Positions 1-9,864 of a stretch of DNA of 64,000 bases are shown piece after piece (position 1 is the first letter of the stretch; each line of letters starts with the position of its first letter). The DNA comes from Diaporthe sp. PMI_573 (taxonomy: Eukaryota; Ascomycota; Sordariomycetes; Diaporthales; Diaporthaceae): contig JAJTUP010000053.1 in NCBI GenBank assembly GCA_021399435.1, positions 248,001 to 312,000 of the forward strand, written 5' to 3'. Below the pieces are notes generated by a model that was not told where the DNA came from, did not search any database, and was given only the letters and a program-made list of their open reading frames with translations. The translations under genes and the position numbers were made by a program.

Positions 1-250
1 CCGCTTCAATCAGCCTCAGATCAGCTGGGGTCCACACCCTCCTCCTGCCTTTTCAAGGTTCATCACAGGTCACCACTTCCCTCCCACCTGCGGCCGACCT
101 GGGCACGACCAGGGGACGCTGTTGCTTCCGCTTCCCGAGCCTGCTCGTCCCTGCTCCCCGCCGTGCCTCCGTGCCTCCGTGCCCACCCCTTTTACTGCCC
201 ATTCCTGGGGCCGTCCGCACCTCCTGTGCCTCCGAATCGCATTCGCTCTC

Positions 251-2014
251 ATGCCTAGCCTCGGTTTCCTCAAGAAGAAGCGGACAAGGGAGGCCGATCC
301 TTCTGCCACAACCAGTCAGCCCACGAGTCCAATCACCCCCACCACCACGGCAAGAAGCTTCGACAACTCTACCCTTCCCACCTCGCCCTCAACACAATCC
401 GTCCAACCGCCCCAGAAGGTCGCACCGGCGCCCAGGCCGTTATCCGAGGGCGCGAAGGTGGCCATGAATCCTGCCGCTGCTCACCTCGCTGCCCCGTACA
501 ATGTCACACCTCCGGCCCATTCCCCGTCCCCGGGAACCGACCCGCAGAACCTACCGAGTATCGCCAACCTCATCAACCCCCCGCAGCATGACGGCGCCCA
601 ACAATCAGCCTTTGCACCTCCTTCTGGGCAGTCGCGATCGTTGAACCAGGCTCAATTTCCCCAGCCGCCCGCCAACGGCCAGTCCGCACCCGGCGCACAG
701 CCGTCGAACGCCATGGCACAACAGCAGAACCCGGCCCAAGCTCTGCAGGCGCAACAGGCCGCGGCGGTGCAGCAGCAACAGCAGCAGCAGTCGAGGCAGA
801 CCAAGGGGAAATACTCTCTCGTCGACTTCGACATACTACGGACCCTTGGAACCGGTAGCTTCGGCAGGGTACACCTCGTCCAGTCGAAGCACAACTCGCG
901 ATTCTACGCCGTCAAGGTGCTGAAGAAGGCACAGGTTGTCAAGATGAAGCAGGTCGAACACACGAATGACGAGCGGAAGATGCTGGGCGAGGTCAAGCAC
1001 CCATTCTTGATCACGCTCTGGGGGACGTTCCAGGACTCGAAGAATCTGTACATGGTGATGGATTTCGTCGAGGGTGGTGAGCTGTTCTCGTTGCTGAGGA
1101 AATCCGGCGTACGTCCGTCTTTTAAACCAGCCAGGCCCAGCCCCAGGCCCAGGCTCAGGGGATGATGTATAAACACGGAACACTCTCCCGCTGACACCCT
1201 GCTCATTAGCGCTTCCCCAACCCTGTCGCCAAATTCTATGCCGCCGAAGTCACCCTAGCGCTCGAGTACCTACACGAGAAACATATCATCTACCGTGATC
1301 TGAAACCAGAGAACCTACTGCTGGACCGGCACGGCCACCTCAAGATCACGGACTTTGGCTTTGCGAAGCGGGTTCCGGACAAGACGTGGACGCTATGCGG
1401 TACCCCTGACTACCTCGCGCCCGAGGTGGTGTCGAACAAAGGTTACAACAAGTCGGTGGACTGGTACGTGGCGGCAGCTAGTTCCTCGTGCAAGACTCGG
1501 TCGGTACTGACAAGTGGATCCAGGTGGTCATTAGGAATCCTGATATACGAGATGCTGTGTGGGTACACGCCATTCTGGGATAGCGGATCGCCAATGAAGA
1601 TCTACGAGAACATCCTCCGCGGGAAAGTAAAGTACCCGGCCTATATCAACCCGGATGCCCAGGACCTGCTGGAGAGGCTCATCACTGCCGACCTGACGAA
1701 AAGGCTGGGCAACCTTTACGGTGGACCCAAGGATGTAAAGCAACACGCATGGTTCGCCGAGGTGACATGGGACCGGCTGGCGAGGAAAGATATCGATGCG
1801 CCATATACGCCCCCCGTCAAAGCGGGCGCAGGCGATGCCAGCCAGTTTGACAGGTATCCCGAGGACCCTGAACGTTACGGCCAAGGAGGCCATGACGAGT
1901 AAGTCACAACCCCCCCCCCCCCAAGGACCCTGGGTTGTCAGATCGCCGGAGGCAGTATGTGACAGGCGTGCTAACAAATCATGCAGCTACGGACATATGT
2001 TCGGCGACTTTTAG
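251..2014 (+). CDS. cpkA: cAMP-dependent protein kinase catalytic subunit
   Basis: Ser/Thr kinase released from the regulatory subunit by cAMP; in filamentous fungi it controls growth, development and host infection. Exons by eye: 251-1108, 1210-1463, 1524-1898, 1987-2014, giving 504 aa. The ATG at 251 is chosen because [10 protein letters not shown] matches the start I recall for fungal PKA catalytic subunits; the frame is open further upstream to 122 but without family character. A low-complexity Pro/Ser/Gln-rich N-terminus (about 190 aa, with a Gln run near residue 175) precedes the kinase domain. Visible motifs: Gly-rich loop GTGSFG (about 200), VAIK-type Lys222, YRDLKPEN (314-321), DFG (334-336), and activation loop WTLCGTPDY with Thr347, the expected PDK1-type site. 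The AGC C-terminal tail ends in GDF. The last intron (1899-1986) carries a C13 run. Identity is near certain; exact exon ends are predictions. Confidence 0.95.
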
Positions 2015-3718
2015 CATTCCAAAACGTGAAAGGACGTCGATATCCGGCACGGGACATGCCGAGACGCACAATCAAGAAAAAAGATTGGACGGATGGGAAG
2101 CCGCTGCGGGCTGCCCTTATAAGTGTCGAAGTTGACTAATGTTCGTGACTGTGCAAAGAAAACCGGCGTTGTGCGGCGCAGCTGGCCAACATATGGCTTC
2201 TTGTTGGTCTGTGTCAGTTTTTGAAGGGGCGTGTGGGTGTGTATTCGCAACCGCCGTTGGGTGTATTGAAGCCGTGTAATATGGCAACGGAAAAGCAGGT
2301 CGTGTCCTGGTTGCATTGGGTTCCAGCATGGACTTGTTCTGAAAAGAAACGCTCCAAAGATGGGGGGTATCGGGGGACAGACAACAGCAGTGACGAGAGC
2401 AGAAGCATGGCTACAAGTATCCAATACCTACGATGAAACAAGAAAGCAACAGACCTACAAGCATAAGTATGGAGAGGAGCGGAGATGAGTATAGAAAGAA
2501 ACAGAGAAGGGTGGTGGCAAAGATGGGAAACGAGAGTGTCTGGCTTCACAATATGTCATATGACAATGTGTAGGAGAACATTGCAATCCCAGTCTCGTGC
2601 TTACGGCCTGATGCATCTGAACCGAGGGTCCGTCCTGTGGTCAAAGCCAGCACGAGGATGTATTTATATATACATATACATATATATGTATGGAATGGGA
2701 ATAGAGGCAGATATATGTACTGTATGCAAGCACTTCAGAGGAGTCTAAGTACCGAGGTACCTGACCTGGCCCAGAAGTAGGCCCGGGCAGGGACCTGGGT
2801 AACTAGGCCGGCGGGCCCCACCGCGGGCGGTCCAGCTGGCTCTCCGGCGGGAGCTACAGCTCAGCAGGCAAGGGTGAGGAGTTGGACAATAGGCCAATGG
2901 CCCAACGGCTGGCCAGCCCAGGAGCTAAGCACCCTAGGGCAGGGGAAGCTTGGTTGTTCTTGCCAGTCTAGACTGCAGTCTACTGCCTCTTTTGATCCTT
3001 GGTTCGTGGAGTCCAGATCGGGGGGGGGGTGGGCACGACTGCCAATTGACAAGAGAGAGATAGAGAGAGAGAAAGAGAAAGAGCCCCGCACAGATACACC
3101 CCCGAACCCGACACGACCAAAAAGGAGATCCCCGCCACCGGGATTGACAGATTCCCTGGCTCCTCATGAATCGATACATCGCGGATCAGGGCAGTTTGAT
3201 GACGGGATCCAGCGAATGGGAGATTTGACACCTGGCTGGAAATTGGGGAAAACGAACCCGGTCTGTTACAGTACATGCACGGTTTATGGAGCCTTTTGCG
3301 GCTTATTTTTCTTGCCTTCTTTTTTCACTCTCACATGTGCAACTGACATGCATATGGCCGCAGATGCTTTGGCCGTGTGAGAAGATATCTCCCTGACCGA
3401 CATTTACTCTTGTTTTTCTTGCTCTGCCTTTTCCCCTTCTGCACTCGCCTCCACGACCCAATCATAAATCATTAAAGAGTTGAAGATTTGATCCAGGCCA
3501 TCTTTGAACTTTTAACTGCATATTTACAACATGCCACGCTAATGGTCAGCGGCGACTTGGGGCATATACCATGCATGCACGGCAGCTCTGCTCAACCGTC
3601 TATGTGAGATACAACCACAGGAGCCGCGGGATCAGGGCGGGACGGCTCGAACAAGGAATTCAACGTTGAGACCTCGGGATCGGGAACGCCCTGGGGTGGG
3701 AGGCCGAGGCTCGCCGAG
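2015..3718. other. Intergenic, PKA to CorA-like gene
   Basis: No gene recognised. It holds the PKA 3' region, a TA-rich microsatellite (2661-2692), a G10 run (3020-3029), and a GA-rich simple repeat (3051-3082). The open frame 3608-3718, continuous with the CorA-like coding sequence downstream, may be an additional N-terminal exon part. Confidence 0.6.
2661..2692. repeat. TA-rich microsatellite
   Basis: Alternating TA/CA dinucleotides with a few interruptions, in the region downstream of the PKA gene. Confidence 0.8.
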
Positions 3719-5802
3719 ATGGACGACTACTTCTTTAAGAATCATGTCAAGGCGTGCAGGAATGTCAGCGAGGACACGAGCTACCTAGAGATCTACAACT
3801 ACTCGGTATGAGACTGTCTCATAAAACTCGCCGCGAAACACTCTGGCTGACCACATCAGGACCCTTCTTATAATACCGTCGAGCAACACCCCTTGACGAT
3901 GGATGAGTTTGACAACTTTTTAAAACGAAAGGTACTCATTTTGAGGACGCCGCTTTCCATCCTCTCGGGGCCGTGCTCCCGGCTTCATGCCACGAGAATG
4001 TCATGTCATACCAGTCAGCGCTGACCTGCCCTCTCACTTCCACAGGGTGCATTCTCGCCACCCAAGCTTAAGGATGGCGTGAAGCTACTCAATGGCGTCA
4101 GGATAATGTATGTCTGCATCGTCTTCACCCTCATACCTGCCCTCCTGGCGGGATCGACCTTGGACATCCCCCCTTTCCCTTCCGCACCACCTTCTCAACG
4201 ATAATATGTCACTCGCCTCGCTCACACATGCGTCACCGCACCCAGCCTCCAGCTCAAGGTCAAACACCCAGAGACGTTCGCCCCTCATGTGATATCCTTC
4301 ACGGGGCCCGAGTACGAGAACATGGTGCGGTCGCTCCACCTGCCGTACCGGGCGATCGAGGGCACCGCCGTGGTGGGGCCGTTTTTCTGGTGCTCGTACG
4401 ACAGCGACGACGACGAGGACCCGTACCAGCAGATCATCATGCGCAAGTCGGACGTGCGCAAGAAGGGCAAGACGCGCGGCTGGGAGCTGATGCTGTCGCA
4501 CCACTTCCGCACGGGCGTCACGACGGGCTACGTCAAGGGCACCGACTCGAGCGACATGACCGAGAGCATCCAGCACATCAAGGAGTGCGCCACCCACGTC
4601 GCCCACCCCTTCCTGCTGCCCGTCATCATTCTGTCGCACGACCTGAGCCCCAAGACCGACTCGAAGCAGCGCGACGCCCGCGACTGGCTGCGCCGCCTCG
4701 AGCACGCCGTCAGCATGCGCAACGAGATCCAGGAGGAGGAGGGCTACGTCAAGGCCGACGTCATGGACCTCGACCAGATCAACCGCGACCTCGTCGAGTG
4801 CCACTCCCAGGTCCTGTGGAAGCGGCCACAGGCCTACCAGGAGATCATCAGGGCCATGGAGGACGGCATGGAGAAGTTCGTGAGGATGCTGCCCCCGGAG
4901 CGGGGGCCCATGGGCCTCGAGGATGGTGGCAGCGACTTCTATGGCTTCAAGGACCTGAGGAAACAGCAGAACAGCATGCTCAGCAGGCTCGAGTTCTACT
5001 ACAACAAGTTGAAAGGAACCGAGCATTATGTCCATACGACGCTGGAGCGGTTGGCTATTCAGCGGAGTGCTGTAAGCCAGATTACCTCCCTCCCCTTCCC
5101 ACCCCCACCCCCCCAACTCTTCTCATCCCTCTGCCCCACAGAATTGGGCTGCATAGATCCCGGACGTTGCGATTATGAGGTGCTGACAACTGACATTCAC
5201 GCAGCTCTACAACATTATCGCCCAGAAGGAGTCAAAACTCAACCTGCAGATGGCAGGTGACCAGCGGCGACTGGCGTACGCGAGCAAGCGAGACAGCACA
5301 TCGATGAAGACCATCTCGCTGCTAGGTTCCATCTTCCTGCCCGCGACACTCCTCGCCTCGATATTTAGCATGACATTTTTTAACTTCCAAAACGGTAAGC
5401 CCAAGAACTCATCCATCTGCTCCCGGGACTTGGGGAGGCACACCAAGAGAATCACCACAGCGCCATTCCGCCCGGGCCGGGCTTTCCTACACATGAACAT
5501 CAAGATAATGCAGACAAGACTCCTCTTTCTGACACCTAGCACCAGGCCTCACGGAGAACGACGACGGGCCCGTCGTGGCGCCGACGTTCTGGATATACTG
5601 GGCGGTGGCGATCCCCATCACGCTCTTCATCGTCATAATATGGTGGGTCTGGGACCGGTCGCGCGAGGCGCGGTACGCCAAGGAGGACGACGACCTCGAG
5701 GCCAACATCGAGCACATGGAGAAGAACATCATGAAGACGATGCGGCAGCGCACCATGAGCAAGGTCAGGACGTGGACGCACGCGCCCGAGAAGGTAGAAT
5801 GA
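3719..5802 (+). CDS. CorA-like Mg2+ transporter family membrane protein
   Basis: Exons by eye: 3719-3805, 3860-3931, 4046-4107, 4246-5071, 5205-5394, 5546-5802, giving 497 aa from the first in-frame ATG. The frame stays open upstream to 3608, so a further 5' exon or longer N-terminus is possible. A long cytosolic, mostly helical N-terminal part is followed by two C-terminal transmembrane segments (about 386-406 and 426-446), the CorA layout. The residues at the end of TM1, where classical CorA/Mrs2 proteins carry Gly-Met-Asn, read Ser-Met-Thr followed by FFNFQ. The protein therefore belongs to the fungal CorA-like group without a clear GMN selectivity motif, and Mg2+ transport is not assured. 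The C-terminus is a charged helix rich in Lys/Glu. Fold assignment is good; substrate is unknown. Confidence 0.85.
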
Positions 5803-6691
5803 GTGGGCGGACAGGCTAAAAGACAATGGAGAGGGGGCCAAAAGAGATCAATGGGAAGATTTTGATTTGGAAAATGCTTACAAAAGCGTGCCTGTCCTCT
5901 GGACCTTTTTTTAGGAGCACCCAAGGTCTTATATATACATGGGCTGAACGAGGTGATGACTATCATGAGCACGAGAGAATGATTCACGAAGCTACGACCG
6001 TCGAATATTGTATTCTTTGCTTGTTGCAGAGAGATTGGGGGAGAGTATCCTGAGATGCATAATACCCATCAACACAAAATGGACATTTTTTTTTCTCTTC
6101 CAAGTGTCCGTGCAGTATACATGCACCTGTGATCTGGACGGTCTTTCTGTCCATGACTGGAACTCTTACTATTCCACCCCCCCCCCCCAACATATCAGGT
6201 ACTATTGTCTTTTTATCGCACCTCGAGGCGGCAGGCCGACGATATTTCAGATGCAGAGCATCATCGCCACCTTTGTGGGCGCCGTCGCCGTGAGCAACAC
6301 CGCCGTCCTGCGAGCACGTGCGACCGACCATTTCCGTGTGGACGCGTTCCGTCATATCCATCCGCCCCAGCCTGGTCGCGTGTGCATAAGGAGGGATGCG
6401 ACATCTGCCGGTCCGGTGAGGGACACGACGCGGTTTCCTCTTCACGGCTCAGTTCTTGAGCGCATCACACGTAGCTCTCTTCGTGAGCTGCGTCGAATTG
6501 CAGGGCTGGGCGATGAAAGGGGCATTCGTCTGTTGCGGACTTTATGGTCCCAACCATCCGCCCTTTTGCTGGGCTTCTGTCAATCCGCGTGTGCACGCGG
6601 CGTGTTCGTTTCTAGGGCCGCCATCAGTCCATAGGCATGCACGAGCTTCGCAGCGGTCATGATCCGTGGTTACCGTCATTATGACCATAGC
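5803..6691. other. Convergent intergenic region
   Basis: Lies between the CorA-like (+) and DUS1 (-) stop codons. It contains a C12 run (6177-6188) and short open frames without recognisable family character. Nothing else seen. Confidence 0.6.
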
Positions 6692-8758
6692 TTATCCAGA
6701 AACCAAGGTGCTTTCGGGGAAGTCCGTCTTCTTCTCCAGGGATTCTGCTGCCTGACAGGCAGTGCCATTTTCGCCATTCTGGGCAGGAGCAGGAGCAGGA
6801 GCAGGAGCAGCCGCCGCAGCAGAGGGCTCCTCCACGCCCGCCTTCTTCTTCTCCTTCTTTCCGAGTGATATCGCGCCCTTCGCCAGCGCCTCGGCCGGAA
6901 GAGGCCTCACGATGGGCTGGGCGACCCACCACGGCCGCTTGCACCTCTTCACGGTGGCGACCGAGCTGTGCGGGTCATTTACGACGGCCTCCTCGGCTTC
7001 GTCCTTTACAACGTGTTCCGCTGGCGCCGCCGCGGCGTCCCCGACGGCGGCGGCATCGGCAGCCCGCGACCCCTTCTCGTAGGCGCCGTTCCGCCCGTCA
7101 TCCTCGACGCTGCTCCCGCCCGTGCGTTCGTACTCGAGCAGGCCTTCGGCGACCTTCTTCTCGACCATGGCCAGGACGCCCTCGTATACCGCAATGTCGC
7201 CCAGCTTCGACTTTGCAAGAGCGTCCCGCACGTCGTGGTGCCTTGTGACAAAGTGCCGGAGCATGTGGAACAGGTGCGGCTGCATACCGACAAAGTTGGG
7301 GCCGGCCGTGATGGACGTGACCTTGGCTCCGCCGCCGCCGCCGCCGTCCTTCCTCCGCTTCTTCCGCGCCGGCTCCTGCGCCTCGGACCCATCCGCCCCC
7401 TCCTGCTCTCGGAGCCAGGACTCGTCGTCTCCGGGCACGAACAATGGCCGCCTCGCCGGCGGCTCTTGCTCCAGGACGTACCGGTGCATGATGTCCAGGT
7501 AGCGGCGCATGATGGCGTCGACCCGCCATCCGCCGCGCCCGTCCTTGCCGCGCCAGTACTCTCTCGTCTCCTCCCCCGACGGCGGCGGCGCCGCGAACAG
7601 GGCAGGGTCGCTGAGGTTGCCCTCGGCAGCCATGACGCCGTCGGCGCCGGTGGCGTCCAGGCAGCGCTGCATGTCCCCGTGCTGCAGCATGTTGCCGTTG
7701 GCGAAGATGACCGTCTCAGGCGGCAGGTTCTCCCGGAGGTGCCTGATGTACTCCCAGTCCGCGACGCCCGTCATGTGGCCCTTCTGCTCCCTCCTCCGCC
7801 CGTGCACCGTCAGGATGCTGGCGCCCGCGCTCAGGACGTTCCTGGCGTAGGCCAGCGTCGCCTCCTTGGTCTCCAGGATGCGTATCTTGGCCGTCACGGG
7901 GACGGGGAGGTTCTCGTGCAGCGTCTTGATCATGGTGTGTATGAGCTCCTGGTCCTCCTGCAGGAACGCGCCGTAGTGGCCCTTGCGCGCGATGCCCTGC
8001 GGGCACCCGAGGTTGAGGTCCACGGCGTCGCAGTACGGCGCGACGAGCTTCGCCGCGGCGAGGAGGGCTTCGGGGTCGTTGGCGCAGAACTGCACGAAGA
8101 GGGGCCGGTCGATGGCCGGGTTCCCGTCGAGGTACGGCTTGTCGTCGGGCTCGTTGCTGCTGGCAGTGGCTCCTGCTCGTGGCTTGGCCGAGATCTGGGA
8201 CTTGGAGGATCGCGTGGGCTGGAAGTGAGAGTCGCGGTACTTTTGTCCGTCGGCGAAGAGTCGGGCGTGGAGCATTGGCGAGTAGGCGAGGATGCCGCGC
8301 CGCTCGGACTCGGGGAGGAAGGACCGTGACAGCATCCGCCAGGCGAACTCGGACTGGTCCACCATCGGGGCCACGATGTATCTCGGCCTCCCGATGCTCT
8401 CGTAGAATGCGCGGCCGTGCAGCTTAGCCGGCCGCACCGCCGAGTCTGCGACAGCAGCAGCCATGTCTCCGGCCATTTTCTTGATCTCTGCCGTCGCAAA
8501 CCCGCTCGCAAAGGCTCTTCTCAAGGGTCTCGGAAACGGAGGCGCCCCCGGCCTAAGTCGTCCAACGAAGGCCGCCAGACTGGTCAGAGGAGCGGTGATC
8601 GACTTTGGAGACCTGCGCTCGTGCTCGCGAATGAGGTGTTCAAAATGATGCGCAGAGCAGGCTGAATTGACGGGTGCAGGTCGGTGGCAGGTCGGCAACT
8701 TTTTTTTTTTTTTTCCGACCTTGTCCGGCGCAACTTCAGCCTTGCGTGCAGGGGCCAT
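6692..8758 (-). CDS. DUS1: tRNA-dihydrouridine synthase (Dus1-type)
   Basis: FMN enzyme that reduces uridine to dihydrouridine in the tRNA D-loop; yeast Dus1 acts at positions 16/17. Intronless; 688 aa from the ATG at 8758 or 594 aa from the ATG at 8476 (MAGDM). Motifs, numbered from the long start: APMVDQSEF (130-138, FMN-binding barrel strand), NLGCPQG with catalytic Cys252, VTAKIRI (288-294), LTVHGRRR (316-323), FANGN (352-356), and GVMAAEGNL (374-382). The C-terminal third is rich in Ala/Pro/Glu/Lys and low in complexity, with an (AP) repeat. The long start includes a Lys run encoded by a 15-nt homopolymer (8700-8714 on the plus strand), which fits a leader better than coding sequence. 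The stretch just before MAGDM is basic and Ser/Ala/Phe-rich, like a targeting peptide. The start is therefore uncertain; the family is not. Confidence 0.93.
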   Translation of the reverse strand: MAPARKAEVAPDKVGKKKKKLPTCHRPAPVNSACSAHHFEHLIREHERRSPKSITAPLTSLAAFVGRLRPGAPPFPRPLRRAFASGFATAEIKKMAGDMAAAVADSAVRPAKLHGRAFYESIGRPRYIVAPMVDQSEFAWRMLSRSFLPESERRGILAYSPMLHARLFADGQKYRDSHFQPTRSSKSQISAKPRAGATASSNEPDDKPYLDGNPAIDRPLFVQFCANDPEALLAAAKLVAPYCDAVDLNLGCPQGIARKGHYGAFLQEDQELIHTMIKTLHENLPVPVTAKIRILETKEATLAYARNVLSAGASILTVHGRRREQKGHMTGVADWEYIRHLRENLPPETVIFANGNMLQHGDMQRCLDATGADGVMAAEGNLSDPALFAAPPPSGEETREYWRGKDGRGGWRVDAIMRRYLDIMHRYVLEQEPPARRPLFVPGDDESWLREQEGADGSEAQEPARKKRRKDGGGGGGAKVTSITAGPNFVGMQPHLFHMLRHFVTRHHDVRDALAKSKLGDIAVYEGVLAMVEKKVAEGLLEYERTGGSSVEDDGRNGAYEKGSRAADAAAVGDAAAAPAEHVVKDEAEEAVVNDPHSSVATVKRCKRPWWVAQPIVRPLPAEALAKGAISLGKKEKKKAGVEEPSAAAAAPAPAPAPAQNGENGTACQAAESLEKKTDFPESTLVSG

Positions 8759-9864
8759 CACATCGACAGGGATAAGAGGTCGAGAGATGTGTTACTGCTA
8801 GTCGGGATCCATGTACCTTGATGTCCCTCGGACTGTGTTCGGCCGCCAAACTTCCCGGCAGGGACTGGTGGCCGTTGGCAACCACACAATTGGCCATGCA
8901 TGTTCCCCAACATTCTTGCCGCCACGTCCTGAGTAATAGCAGTGCCTAAGCCGAAAGTTTCCCATGTCTGCACGTAATCATCTTGAAACCCATGTCACGC
9001 ACGTTAAACATCGCAGGCAAAGCATTTCTCAAATTAGCTTACACCTGTCGCATGTTTGCATGTGAATTCTATTGCAAGTAAATGCTGCGTCCAGCTGGGC
9101 CAGACCTGTCTCCATCCTGCCGTCAGCATCTAGGCCGTTGATACCGCATCAAACCTTCAATTGGTGTCTGGGGTGTCTGGGGTGTCTGGGCTCGGTGCAA
9201 GATCAAGTGTTGGGCTTGAGAAGGTGCTTCCTGGGCTGCTTTCGGTCTATCTAGGCTCCGATGAGTGATAGGAAATGTAAGGAGAGGTCAACCGAAAATC
9301 CCCTCCTCTGCTAACACAACCCTTTCCTTTAATGCTTGTGACTTTTCGCACGAATCGCTCTTCTCCCACATCCCGCTCCATGTGCACGCAAAAGATAGAC
9401 AGGAGAAAAACAAAACAAAACAGATGATGCAATATGGCCCGAATCAAGAAGCACTTTGATCACCTCTCAGAGGCCTCCCGGTAATTAAATATGTTTGATC
9501 CTGCCTTGCTCTTGCTGGCCCCAAGTCCTCTCACCCTCGGTCCATCAGCCCTGTGTTGATGACGCCGACCGAGTGTCGCCTTCAGGTCGCTCTCGCTTTG
9601 ACTCCCTCGTGCACCCAGCCCGTCGGAAAGGTGGGGCGGTGTCCAGCCGCAGACGGCCCTTTCGAGATTAATTCAGTCGTGATTTTGTCGAGAATGACCC
9701 GCGGATTACCGCAGGTTCTGGTTCCAAGATTAACGCCCCGACACCTTACTTGGATGCTTGTCCCGAAACGCCGTTGAAAAACACTGCCAATACACGATGG
9801 GGTTTGGGTGCCTGCTTGACACGGGTGACCCAGCAGGTAAACGTTCCATCGGAAACTATCATTG
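8759..9864. other. Intergenic, DUS1 upstream and BNI4-like downstream region
   Basis: No gene recognised. It contains three perfect tandem copies of the 9-mer GGTGTCTGG (9163-9189). The rest is unique-looking sequence that must hold the DUS1 promoter and the BNI4-like 3' region. Confidence 0.6.
9163..9189. repeat. 9-bp tandem repeat x3
   Basis: Three exact copies of GGTGTCTGG in the DUS1 upstream region. Confidence 0.9.

Noticed and set aside
4085..5116. 343-codon open frame on the minus strand
   Set aside because: Antisense to exon 4 of the CorA-like gene; His/Val/Leu-rich composition typical of a shadow frame.
6968..8329. 453-codon open frame on the plus strand
   Set aside because: Lies antisense to the DUS1 coding region, whose enzyme motifs are intact; a shadow of GC-rich codon use.
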